64,000 bases of DNA, from contig JAXRKN010000040.1 of assembly GCA_038502055.1 (NCBI GenBank), positions 3,968,001-4,032,000 of the forward strand, in the 5' to 3' direction. Under the pieces are notes generated by a model. It searched no databases and was not told the DNA's origin. It worked only from the letters and a program-made list of their open reading frames with translations. Source of the DNA: Tanytarsus gracilentus. Lineage: Eukaryota > Arthropoda > Insecta > Diptera > Chironomidae. A program made the translations under genes and the position numbers. The first letter of the stretch is position 1, and each line of letters opens with the position of its first letter. Shown one piece after another: positions 23,938-36,099 of the stretch.

Positions 23938-26900
23938 TCATTTCAATTGCTTTTGATCATCGTCATTATTATTTTCATCCTCATCGTCATATTCCGATTC
24001 CACACGAAGTGCACCAATAGCATAGGCACACAATCCACTAAGTGCCACAAAAATACCGCCAGCATAAAAAGAGTCATCCCATCTACACACAAAAGTAATT
24101 TTGATAATCATAAATAACTAAAGCAGCTGTAAATGCGTCATAAAAGAGAACCTACCGATTAGTTAGCTGATAAATTGCACCCGCTAGCGGGGGGCCAATT
24201 AATGATCCAATGCCTTGCACCAAAAGCATAAGTCCATAAGCGAGGGTAAAGTCATCCATCTCCACAAGACGGCTCGTAATCATTGGCGTAAAAGAGAATG
24301 AAGATCCAAAAGTGATGCCGAAAATAGCACAAAGGACCATCATGAAACTATAGCTCGATGCCGCTAACGGTATTAAAAACATTGATATTCCGCAAACTGT
24401 TTGAATGACAAAATAGAAATATTATCAACATTTCGTATATTAAGGAATCATCTTGAGTGATTGATGAGGGTTGATTTGTAAAATACGGAATGGTCCTTTT
24501 GAGAGGATGGTAAAAATTTAAACGACATCATTAACTTTCTTTGAGACACTCAAGAAAGATTTTTTGTTAAGAGCTTTTCCAATAAATTTCAAGAAAGACG
24601 TGTAAGAAGCTTTTATCAAGGACACTCGCTTAGAAACCTTTTAATAAGCTCCTGAAAGGGGTTTTATGTTTCATGAACGGAATCAAGTCAAAAGGTTGCT
24701 AATAAAAATCTCAAACTAGGAAACAAACTAAAATCGATGTGCATAAATTTTTACTCTTGTTGAGTCAGTGAGTGAATAATCTATAAAAATTGGTTTTTTT
24801 AAAAAAAAACTAGGAATTAATTTTCATTTGAGTTCTCCTAACTAACATTCTTGAAATAATTTTTTTAAGTCTCTAAATTTTAATTTTTCACTGTGTGCCA
24901 ATAAAATTTAGTACACGACACATTTCTTGATCGCGCATGATGAAATTATAGCTCCGCTATATATTAATTTTGGATTTCTCCAAAACCTGTTTTCGACCCC
25001 TAGTGCCAAGACATTACATTGTGCAATACCAAAACATATACTCAAATGATAGGCCTAGCCAAACCCTACAAACTGGCGAAAACAGATTTGAAATCGGTTG
25101 CTCCTACGAGGAGTTAGAGCCATTTAAGTCATCTTACTTTCTTACTTTCTCACTTTCTCACTTTCTTACTTTCTCACGATCTTAGTGAACGCCATATCTC
25201 AAGAACGGCTGGTCGGATTTGACTCGGGTTTGTGGCTAAAGATCGGGTTTTGGCTCTAGTTGTGCAAGAAGTATTTAGTTTTGAGGTACGACCCTCCAAG
25301 GACCGTCCCTGAGTGCAGAAATGTCCTTTTTCATACAAATTTTCTCTTATATGGCTTCATGGGTATCGTTGAACTCGTAATTGCATCAGGAATCGATTGA
25401 CATTGACGATTTTTGAGGAATGTCCATCATGGTCGGCCAGGAGTGCCACTAATATCCATTTTTTCAGAACTATGGCTTCATGTATGTCGTTGAACTCGTC
25501 ATTGCATCAGGAATCGATTGACATTGACGATTTTTGAGGAATGTCCATCATGGTCGGCCAGGAGTGCCACTAATATCCATTTTTTCAGAACTATGGCTTC
25601 ATGTATGTCGTTGAACTCGTCATTGCATCAGAAATCGATTGACATTGACGATTTTTGAGGAATGTTCATCATAGTCGGCCAGGAGTGCCACTAATGTCCA
25701 TTTTTCAGAACTATGGCTTCATGTATGTCGTTGAACTCGTCATTGCATCAGGAATCGATTGACATTGACGATTTTTGAGGAATGTCCATCTTAGTCGGCC
25801 AGGAGTGCCACTAATGTCCATTTTTCAGAACTATGGCTTCATGTATGTCGTTGAACTCGTCATTGCATAGGGAATCGATTGAAATTGACGTATTTTGATA
25901 AATGTCTATCATGATGAAGTGTGCCACTAATGCCCATTGCAATGGAGTAGGGTACTAATCTATGCGGAGCTATTGGAAATGGCAACGCCGTTTGCAGACC
26001 CATCTTGTATTAATTTTGGATTTCTCCAAAACCAGTTTTCGGCCCCTAGTGCCAAGACATTACATTGTGCAATATCAAAACATATACTCAAATGATAGGC
26101 CTAGCCAAACCCTACAAACTGGCGAAAACAGATTTGAAATCGGTTGCTCCTACGAGGAGTTAGAGCCATTTAAGTCATCTTACTTTCTCACTTTCTCACT
26201 TTCTCACTTTCTTACTTTCTTACGATCTTAGTGAACGCCATATCTCAAGAACGGCTGGTCGGATTTGATTCGAGTTTGCGGCTAAAGATCGGGTTTTGGT
26301 TCTAGTTGTGCAAGAAGTATTTAGTTTTTAGGTATGACCCTCTAAGGACCGTCCTTGAGTACAAAAAGGTCCTTTTTCATACAAATTTTTACTTATATGG
26401 CTTCATGGGTATCGTTGAACTCGTAATTGCATCAGGAATCGATTGGCATTGCTGATTTTTGATGAATGTCCATCATGGACGACCAGGAGTGCCACGGACA
26501 GCCAAAATGTCCATTTTTCAGAACTGTGGCTTCATGTATGTCGTTGAACTCGTCATTGCATCAGAAATAGATTGACATTGATGATTTTTGAGGAATGTCT
26601 ATCATGGCCGGCCAGGAGTGCCACTAATGTCCATTTTTCAGAACTATGGCTTCATGGGTATCGTTGAACTCGTGATTGGATTAGGAATCGATTGGCATTG
26701 ATGTTTTTCGAGGAATGTCCATTATGAACGGAAAGGAGTGCCACTAATGTCCATTTTTCAGAACCATGGCTTCATGCACCTCGTTGAACTCGTGATTGGA
26801 TTAGAAATCGATTGGAATTGATGTTTTTCGAGGAATGTCCATTATGAACGGAAAGGAGTGCCACTAATGTCCATTTTTCAGAACTATGGCTTCATGGGTA

Positions 26901-29900
26901 TCGTTAAACTCGTGATTGGATCAGGAATCGATTGACATTGATAATTTTTGAGGAATGTCCATCATGGTCGGTCAGTAGCGCCACTAATGCTCATTGCGCT
27001 AATCAACAGGGGGGTACTAATCTAATACAGCGGAGCTATTGGAAATGGCAACGCCGTTTGCAGACCCATCTTGTTTTTATTTATTGCTAGCTCTATAAAA
27101 ATGTATACTTACACAGGAGACAAAAGGCATACGTCTTTGTGACATTACACCACTTTTGATCACCAACCCACCCTAACGCCACCATGCCAACGGTATTGAA
27201 GATGCCGATAATTGAAATGAGGTATGCGCTTTTTTCCTCGCTGATTCCATATTCACCCAAAAACTCAGCTATGTAAAAATAAGGTATGATGTACCTAGAG
27301 TGAGAAAGGAAATTAAAACATAAAATCACCCACTCAGTGTCAGATCCCAAAATTAGTTTTTGAGAAATCGAAATTGAGAAAATTGCAAAGCGAAAACTTA
27401 CGAAACGAAAAGAAATAAGGTCGATAAAGACATCATCCCAAATTTATACTGCATAAATAGGGAAAAGTCAAAAATTGACTTGATGATATCCACAAAATCG
27501 TCATACCAGACATCCTGTAAAAAAATAAATGTATCTTTTTTAAATAAAATTGCGCATCTCACCTCATTCTCCTTGGCAATGGTCGTCATGGAATTTCGAT
27601 ATATATTTGGACATGATGACGCTTTCAATCGATATCGATGAGTATTAAGCATCGCACCGCGGTAATGTATTGAATTTCGATGGACACGCATGTTCCTAAG
27701 ATAATTGCTATAACGCAATGAAGGATTTCGTTTCAGATTTCCAGTCATCGGCATGGACGTCGATTGCTTGCGTCGATTATTTTTGAGCTTTGCAACACTA
27801 TGCTGAATGGGAATCACAATATCGCTCGCATTATTCGTGATTGGAATGTGTTTTGAGGGCGATGACTGAAAGGCGGGCTGAAAAAGAACTTCGTGTTCAT
27901 AAACAATATTTAGTGAATTTCCACGAAAACTTTTCCTAAAATCGTCCTTGAAATTCTCAACAAGCGACGGTGGATTTGAATAATATGTTTCATTGAGTGA
28001 AAATCTACTTCCATGCATGCCACTTCGACGACATGCTACATAATCGTCATCCGAACCCGCCAACAGCGTTCGCTCGTCAATCGACAAATTCATGGATGAC
28101 AAATCAAAATCAGCATTCGTTGAGGCTTTCTCAGATGAATTTAGTGTCTCAATGCTTGCCATCGTGCATCGCATTGGAAAGTGTGGTTTTTGTGGTGATT
28201 CGTCTCGCTTTAGAATTTCTTCAGTCTTATTGCTTGTCAAAAGTGGCGACACAATCGTAAAATCATCCCGCGAAATTGTCTCGGGGCTTTTAAGTTTGTC
28301 GGGTCGCAGTGAACGACGACTGCTTGATTTTATGCCATCGACAAACGCGTCAAGTTCATTGTTAGAGGAAATGAAAGTTGGCAAAAGAAGCTGAGGAAAG
28401 AAAACGATGTATGAGATTTATTGGGGTTTAGAAATTACTCACCTCACTCTGATACTTTTTAGAATGCACAATGTCTGGATCTTGAATTTGCTGATTTGCT
28501 TCCGTGTTGAAATTCGTTACCAGCGTATCGAGCAAATCCTCTTTCGGTGCCCCTGTTTCAATTAATTTTTTTATCTCGTCCAAGCACATGCTCGAATTGG
28601 AAAACGTTTGAATACTTTGCGATCGAGCTTCCAATTTATTTTCCTCAACAAGCCAGTCAGGATCAATCATAAGAGCGCCAAAGACACAAAAATTGAGAAT
28701 TGTTCCTCCGAGAATTAGAGTTGCACCTCGCCATCCATAATAACTGATGAGCCATTGAGTAAATGGAGCGTACAGGAATGTCCCAATGCCAGTTCCACTC
28801 GCTCCAATTCCCGTCGCAAACGTTCTTTTTGTTTCAAACCAAAAAGCAATTGACACAACAGCCGTTACATAAATTACACCGAGTCCTAGACCCGCAACAA
28901 TGCCAAATGTGATCATAAGAACTTCTACTGAATTCGATACTGATGAGAGAACAAAGCCCGCACATCCCAGCAAACCGCCAATAATTGTCATCTTTTGACA
29001 TCCATATTTATCAACTAAATTGCTCATAATTGGTCCGACAAGTAGAGGGACACTCATGAAAAGCGAACCGATCCATGCAGTCTTTGTAGTTCCTTCCTTA
29101 AAATAATCCAATAATTCACTGTAAAGTAAGCCAAACGAAAACGAAATGCCATCTGCTATAAGTGAAACCATCAGCGATGCGAACACAATTATCCAACCGT
29201 AACCGCCATCCTGTGAGAGACAAAAAATGTGGGGTGGAACAATTTATAACGTTAAATAAAATTAATTTCGACAAAAGGTTCTTGGGTTACAGTCTCTCTA
29301 CGTCAATCTATCGAGGGAAAAATTGTCCCTTGGAAGCTTTCTTAATGATTTCCCGAGCTTTTTAGCTACTCAATTTGCGAAACAATTTACGAACACCCAT
29401 ATTTTATGATTTTCTCAGGGATTTTCTTGTTTTTTACAAGAACGTTAATTTTTTTTCTATTCAGAATATTTCTTTTTGACCTCCCAATTATTGAGAATTT
29501 ATTAAAAGAAAAAAGGTCGCGAATTAAATTGATTGCTTTTAAGTTTATTAATTTTTTCCTAAAAATTATTTTTGGAATGCATCCTCGATTTAAAAAAGAG
29601 GCTCAATTCAGTTTATTTTTCTTCATAATCATCTAGAAAGTTTGTTGTTTGGTGGAGGATTAAACATTTTAAAAATTTGCTTTCCTTTTTTATATTAATT
29701 AAAAATCAGAAAATTTCTTCTCAACCCTTCTAGAAAAACATTTATTTTGAATTTTTTTTCTTACCGGAATTTTCTTTTTTTCCTTTGTCGTCGACCCTGA
29801 AGTCGTTGATTCAATATCTGACACTTCCGATGAAATTGTTGTCAATCTCTTTCTTCTTGATCCATTTTCCTGCACCTTAAAAGTCACTTCCGCCGGATTA

Positions 29901-30025
29901 AGTAAATTCTCTTTCATAATCGCCAATTGATCGCGATAATATTGCGAAGCGAAGCCATTTGATAACTCATCGGGATAGACTTTACGACCATTCAATTTTG
30001 GCGTTGCCTGAAGTTCAATAACCAT
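23938..30025 (-). CDS. Monocarboxylate transporter, SLC16/MCT family (12 TM)
   Basis: Seven exons: 29765-30025, 28443-29210, 27563-28390, 27402-27514, 27113-27294, 24156-24396 and 23938-24082, joined in phase to about 845 residues. Exon 2 opens with the MCT signature DGGYGWIIVFASLMV at TM1 and carries TM1-6, including the loop GATLILGG. Exon 3 is a long Ser/Arg-rich cytosolic loop (over 300 residues with flanks), as in insect MCTs. Exons 4-7 carry TM7-12 (MMSLSTLFLFVSYIIPYFYI, GMVALGWVGDQK, GLMLLVQGIGSLIGPPLAG). The tail is acidic (YDDEDENNNDDDQ). The family moves lactate, pyruvate or related acids with protons across the plasma membrane; the substrate here cannot be told. Odd points: a 48-bp in-frame intron (27515-27562) without stops, and a 2.7 kb intron filled with tandem repeats. 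Confidence 0.9.
25350..25935. repeat. ~119-bp minisatellite, five copies (unit 1)
   Basis: Each copy contains ATGGCTTCATG, GTCGTTGAACTCGTCATTGC, AATCGATTGACATTGACG, AGGAATGTCCATCATGGTCG and AGGAGTGCCACTAAT. Copies start near 25356, 25471, 25591, 25710 and 25829. Neighbouring copies are almost identical, and the last is the most diverged. Confidence 0.9.
26390..27000. repeat. ~120-bp minisatellite, five copies (unit 2)
   Basis: Same monomer as at 25350-25935, with copies starting near 26397, 26522, 26645, 26765 and 26885. These are more diverged from each other than those in unit 1, for example with GATTGGATTAGGAATCG in place of CATTGCATCAGGAATCG. Confidence 0.85.
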
Positions 30026-33000
30026 TTTTTAAGTGTTTTTATATCTCGTAATATTATGTTGAGAAAGGTCAGTGTCGTCGTCGTTGTTGATTGCACAGCG
30101 AGAAAAAGTCTAATATACAATAATTTTATGTGATGATGACTATCGGAGGTGAATTTATTTGTACGAATGGTGGGATGAAAGCCAAAAAAATTAGATGCAG
30201 CGAAAATTGCTGCGTATTTATGTCTCAGTAGAATATTGTCAGAAGCCGAGATGGCTGAAAGGTTCATGCACGTTTCTTATTGATTAAAGGATTAATTGAT
30301 TGATATTTTGGTGTTGATATTTATTTTCTCCTACTCGCACTTATAAACTTGTAATCTATCTCCAGTTATTACTTCCATTCGCTCGCCATAATTTGAGTTG
30401 TGCGCTTTATTTGCTTTTCTTTTTCGATAAAGATTATTTAGAATTAGGAGAAAATTGCCTCCTTCTCAAATGATTAATGAATTTCACTTTTTAACATACA
30501 CGAGGTTGACCTTCACAAGGCAAACTTGCTCTCTCTTTATTTTATTTTACTTTGGATTGATTCCAACAATACTTTCCTTCTCTCGCGCGCTCTTTGCCAC
30601 TTGTCAAATGGGCATGCGATAGTGTTGATTGATTGTCTAATGGAAAAATAAAATAATCGAGCGTGAAAAACCTTTGGAGCTTTTTAAACTAATTTAAGCT
30701 CGATTTTGAGCTCTTGAGAGTTTTTTAAAATTCAAAATTTACTCACTTTATTTACTTGTTTTCTTTGCATTTAATGACAAAATCGTTTTTCCACTTGGCT
30801 CCCTCTCTCTCTCGAAATATTGTATTGACTCTTTACACAAGTTTCATTTAATACAATATTTAACTAGCCGCACGTGATTAATCATTTTTGATCCTAATGC
30901 TAATCGCATTTATTCCGCATTATTTCACTCACGCGCTCACCAAGATGAAATTAAAATGAATAAATTATCAAGAGTTCGAGTGTAAGGACCTCAGAATTTC
31001 CTTTTTATCGAGTGACAGAAATCTTTTTGCACACAACCAAAATCTTTAATTTGGCCAATATGAAGAATCTCGTGTCGTCCGCGAATATTAATAGAACTCT
31101 TTTTTTGCGCGAAAAACGAAGAAAGAAAATTAAATAAATTTTCGATGTTGCTGATTTTTTTTTGGGCCCCGTAAAGCTTGCGCACGCCTAATTTAATTAT
31201 GTATCTTTCGAGTAACACAATATCGTCCACAGTTTATTGATTTCAATATCACTAATTTGCACTTTCATTGCTCATCAAAAAATTCATGGGCTTCAGTCGT
31301 GGATCTTTAGGGATGTATTGCATGCTCAAAAAATCATTAGTTCTTATCGTTCTCATTCGTAATCTTAAATTCTTTTCTTTCTTCTTTTTCTTTGCTTGTG
31401 ATGTATAATTGACCGTTATCACTACTTTGGCTTTCATCAAGCTCGATTAAAGTTTGCACTTGCTTCACACTTTTTTCTTTTTGTTTGTGGGGTATTAAAA
31501 CAAAATCTTTAACCCTCTTTTGTTATCACTTGACGGACGTCAGAAGACAACCGCTTCGTACCACATTTTGATCTTCTTTATTGATGGTTTTTACGAGGAG
31601 GTACTTGTTGCCTGATCAACGCTTCAAACAGAAATATCAAATGAAAGGAAAAATTTATCTTCTTTCTTCCAAGTCGTTGCTCGCTTTTGCGCCTCAGATT
31701 CTCTGTCTTTTGCCAATTTTTTATTATTATTTTTTTTGCGTCAGTATTATTTGCAGGATTGGAATTTAATTTTTTACTATCGGTGACACGTAAAAATTAA
31801 TTCCTGTAAAGACAAAAAAAAGATTGTAAACTTTTTTAAAAATTCAAAAAGAAGTTTGTAGCTCTCAAATTGGAACAATCAGTGCCAAGATTCTCTACAG
31901 ATAACAATTTGAGGTTATGAGACCACCTTTTTATACGCTCTTAAATTTATAATTTATGGTCAGAACTTGTGCCAACATCTGCAACACTTTAGCTTTTTAC
32001 TTTTTAATTAAACTGTATAAAATATAATGTTGTTGATATTAAAGTTTTCGAAGAGAACTAATGTTGGGATTTTTAAAAAATTTATCAAAATTCACTCACT
32101 ATCTCAATTTTTTTACACTTCGAAAAAATCATATAGAATTAACAGTCGTGCAAAATAAATAAGGACTAGAAAATGAAGAAGGAATAATTTTGGCATTTTG
32201 GTGAGAATCAAAAGTGCAAACATTCTTTAAATATTAATGCCTAGACTAAATATTAATGCCTATAGTGTCTTAGGTAAACTGAGAAAGGAAATCCACCAGC
32301 TGTTTCTTCATTACAGTGTTTGTTTGTATACACATCTACAGTACAGTACACACACGATCGCGTGGCTATTTTTAAAAGAGCATCAAAAAAATTTATTTTT
32401 AATTTTAGACCACTCGTTTTTCATTATCGTCGGCAATGTCTCGAAGCACGTTTGTAGTGACGTAAAAGTACTTTTCTGTTCAAATTTGTGTGGCGATAAA
32501 TCTGCATTTAGATTCATTTATAATTATGATTTATCACACAACACGTGATTTGAATTCAATTGATGATGATAGCCATATAGACAACGACAGCGTTGATGAA
32601 ATTTTATTTGCCTTTAACAAATGTTTAGAAATATGGCAATTAAAACAAATTATCTTATCACTCTTTTCGAGTGCATTGTAATTAAAAAAAATCCCGCTGT
32701 TTTAACTTTGTATCTTATCTAAGTAAATAAATATTTTTCTAATGCCCTAAAGAGGAATTCCATGGTACAAAGTTGGTAGTACATTGCTTAGTGTGTGTCT
32801 AGGTAAAGATATCAATTTTTGTGTGAATGGAAAATTCCTATCGTGCTCAAAAAAAGATTCATAACTAATCTTTAATGAAGGCATGCGATAAGAATTTAAA
32901 TGATGAGCTCAAAGTACTTTTAATGAAGACACAAAAGGAAAAAATCATTTTTGTTGTGACTTTGCTTTCACGTTAATCTTGTATTTTTAATTATTTTACA

Positions 33001-34214
33001 CAAGCTTTAAGAATGAAATGCAAAGATATTGAGAAGAATTTAAAAAAGTTATAAGAGACTTCAAAAAGTTCTTAAAGAACTGAAAATAAAACTTTTTCCA
33101 ACTCAAAATTTAATAACAAAAGAACTTTTTTTTTATTTTTTTTGAATTTATTTATGTTCTTATCGTTTCAGAATAAAAACCAGTCATTTATATGTGCATT
33201 TAAAACAAAAGAATAATTTCCTCTTGTTGATTGCATTATAAACTTTCTGTGTCATCATTCTCATCAAATTGAATGACTCATTTGTCGTAACTGGAAGCAA
33301 AAAAAATGTTCATTTTATCATAAAGCTTCTTGAATGTATTATTTTCTAGGAGGTGTTCCTTAAAATTCTGAAAAATTTACATAATCGATTATAATCTGAG
33401 CTTTTTTTATTTACAGAAATGCATAAAATATTTAAATAAGAAACAAAAATTTTACAATTTAAAACAATTGAAAAAATGCTTTTAAAATAAAAACTAAAGC
33501 TGTCACAATAAATTAAAACAAGCCAAATTAAGTGAAATTTGTCACGTTTGCGTTTCAAAAATTTTCGCTTTGATTGCTGATCAATTTATTGTGATAGCAG
33601 CCGATTATAATTGAAATTTACGATCGTATCTAATATTCTACTGCGCTATGAAAAAAATTCTAAGCTTTTTTATTCCACTCAAAACACTTTGGTGCAAAAT
33701 AATGTCTTGTTGCTTTAATAAAAATTCGTATTTGTAAATTGAATTCGCTTTTAATAAAAAGGAAAATGCATCAGGTTACACAGTGTCGTTAAACTTTCTG
33801 TCACGTATCGGTTTATGATTGTATCGAGAGTCGACATAAAAAATGTGCATTTTCAAATTCATTCTCGTTTCAAAAACATGTACGATAAAAACATTGAAAC
33901 TGTCTAGAACATGTTGTGATAGACAAAGCAAAAGCAGGTAATTTTACCTACAGGGTATTTAAACAAAATATGATGTGATTTTAACAAGAATTTGTGCAAA
34001 TAAAATGCAAAAATATTAAAACAAAACAGGTGTAAGCATAAATAAAACATTCTGAAGGGGAAAGTTGGAAAATCAAATCTCGCCAGTTAAAACTTTTTTC
34101 TATAAAATTATAAACTTTTGCTTAGCTCACAATTAATGATTTGCATATTAATAAATAAATTTCTATCATGTTGATTTAAAAGTGAAAATGAAAAATGTTG
34201 AATAATTTTCTTTC
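30026..34214. other. Gene-free AT-rich region upstream of the MCT gene
   Basis: Over 4 kb with no supported gene. The part near 30026-30300 is likely MCT 5' UTR or promoter. There is a hairpin with 11-bp arms (AATATTGTATT at 30816-30826 and its complement at 30850-30860, 23-bp loop). Otherwise only short random open frames were seen on both strands. Confidence 0.5.
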
Positions 34215-34377
34215 CTATTTATCAGGGGTTTAAGTCGACCGACCGTTATTAGCCGATGACCTTTTTGCAGCTTTCGGCTAAAACCGGTTTTAGCCGAAAG
34301 CTGCAAAAAGGTCATCGGCTAAGATGTTTAGCCGACCATCGGTTATCGGTCGAACGACTTAAACCCCTGCTATTTAT
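34215..34377. mobile_element. hAT-type fold-back MITE with 8-bp target-site duplication
   Basis: The element spans 34223-34369 (147 bp). It begins CAGGGGTTTAAGTCG and ends with the reverse complement CGACTTAAACCCCTG. The centre is a perfect inverted repeat with 35-bp arms (34251-34285 and 34286-34320) and no loop, so the whole element folds into one hairpin. The 8-bp sequence CTATTTAT flanks it directly on both sides (34215-34222 and 34370-34377). CAGGG termini with an 8-bp duplication are the hallmark of the hAT superfamily. It has no coding capacity and would depend on a transposase elsewhere. Confidence 0.9.
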
Positions 34378-36090
34378 CACTCTTATTCGTTCAGAAAAGA
34401 ATGTTCGCCTATTCTCAGGAGTAAAGTTGACACTTAAAGCCTATATTCAAGCACACTTGAGTGATATCAAAAGAAGCTCTATTCGAAATGCATGAGATAT
34501 CATTATTTAGATATCTCCATTTTTATTAATTAACCCCATGCAAAGGACATGACGTTGAAGATATACATCATGCTCATGATATAAAATGACACATTCGATT
34601 ATAAATAAAATCGATCTGATATAAGTGCGGTCACAGAAAATTTACATAAACGCATTTTTCTTTGCTGATTCAAATGTTGACGTTTTTTTTTATTTTATTT
34701 GTGATATTATGTAAGGGAAAAATAATTTTTTGGGTCATCAGTTGGTACAAAAATGTTTTCGTGCAAATTATTTTTTTATCAGAATAAAATATTACAAAGT
34801 AGATAAAATTTAATCTCTTAAAATTTAAAATCAATTTAGAGAAGCCTCCAGAAGTTTTCATAAAGATTTTAATTCCTTTCTAAGAACACTCATCATTCAC
34901 ATACATCACGAACCATGTCTTATAGAGATAAAGCGTGCGAGCATTCGAGCGTATGATGTAAGTAAATATTTGATAACATTTTGCGAATCTCTTTTTCATT
35001 TTGGATGCAGAGCGCATATAAATTAATGTTATGCTGCAAACAATCAGAATGAAAAGAGTTATAAAACGACCTTGGCACTAGAATATTTTTGTGAAGGAAA
35101 AAGTGCGCAAAGCTCAGAATGAATACAAAAAAATAAGTTAATAAGTCATAACGAACGCATTTGTGTGTATAATGAACTTGGGGAGTGAAGGAAATTTAGC
35201 TGTGAAAAGGTAGTGAAGAAAAAAGAAAATGAAAAGAAGAAAATTTTCAAAATAATTCTCATTATAATGATTAAAAATTCTATAGAGATTGAATTGCATA
35301 AAATTAATGAAACTTACCTTAAAAAATATTAATTTTCGCACACATTAAATTTCTCACATTAAACGAAATCGATAAAGATCAACGAAGGTTGAATTTTACT
35401 TTTTCACTTGCACAATTTTTCTCTTTCAACTTTTCTGTAGCTTTTATTATAGTACATGAAAACTTTTCTCTCTCTCTCTCTCTCGCTCTCTCTTTACATC
35501 GAAAAATAACTAAGAGAATTTTTTCCGAGCACCTCTGGAAGTAAAATTTAAAGTATAATTTTTAAAATATTGCGGACACGATACGCTCTCATCGACAGCA
35601 GAATCTTAAATAAAATTGACACTCAAAGAAAAACTTAGTAAAGCTCCACAGAAAATGTAGAAGTATAGTCGGTATGCGACTGTATAATGACATGCGCGAT
35701 GAGAAATAAAAATAAACTTGTGAAAATGTTATTACACATGAAATGCCAGTCGTCCATCAGCTGATCGAGTATTTATAACGCAATTCGCAACATAAGCATG
35801 AGTACTACTGAATGTTTGCGTACATAAAGACAATTCATTTCAACTCTCATTGAATCATGTAAAGATTATGATACTTTGAGAGGTCTCTTAAAATTAATTA
35901 TTTATCACATATATGTAATTGATATTGTCACATTCAAAGTAATATTTTATTCGTTCTTTATTTTTAAATTTAATGCAGTTTATGACCGCAATAAAATGTA
36001 GAATTAAATAATGTGAAAGAAAATATTGAGCATACTTGGCAACAATAAAATCTCATTCCAGCTTTTAGGCAACGCTCCTTAAAATGAGAC
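34378..36090. other. Gene-free stretch with a TC-rich microsatellite
   Basis: No gene is supported. A TC dinucleotide run (about 35466-35494, interrupted once by CGC) is the only simple repeat of note. Confidence 0.5.
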
Positions 36091-36099
36091 CTTGTTACA

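Larger units (their letters stand above)
24963..27074. repeat. Two tandem copies of a ~1.05 kb composite repeat in the MCT intron
   Basis: Unit 1 is 24963-26008 and unit 2 is 26009-27074. Each begins ATTAATTTTGGATTTCTCC, runs through a pyrimidine stretch of TTTCTCAC/TTTCTTAC repeats and an unique-looking segment ending in GATCGGGTTTTGG, then five copies of a roughly 119-bp minisatellite (see separate entries), and ends GGAAATGGCAACGCCGTTTG...CATCTTGT. A short inverted match exists between the left flank (ATAGCTCCGCTAT at 24948-24960) and the right end (GCGGAGCTAT near 27029-27038). No transposase is present and no convincing target-site duplication was found. The open frame in each copy (24970-25185, 25962-26231) has no recognisable family. 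Confidence 0.9.

Noticed and set aside
23770..24117. 115-codon plus-strand frame with Ile/Val-rich stretches
   Set aside because: Covers the last MCT exon on the opposite strand; the sense strand reads the final membrane segment and acidic tail.
24970..26231. Similar open frames in both repeat units (MDFSKTCFRPLVPRH and relatives)
   Set aside because: Repeat-borne, with a frame running into the TTTCTCAC microsatellite and no recognisable transposon protein; treated as part of the repeat.
27997..28394. Plus-strand frames of 87 and 100 codons
   Set aside because: Antisense to the MCT cytosolic loop exon, which is supported by phase-consistent splicing to both sides.
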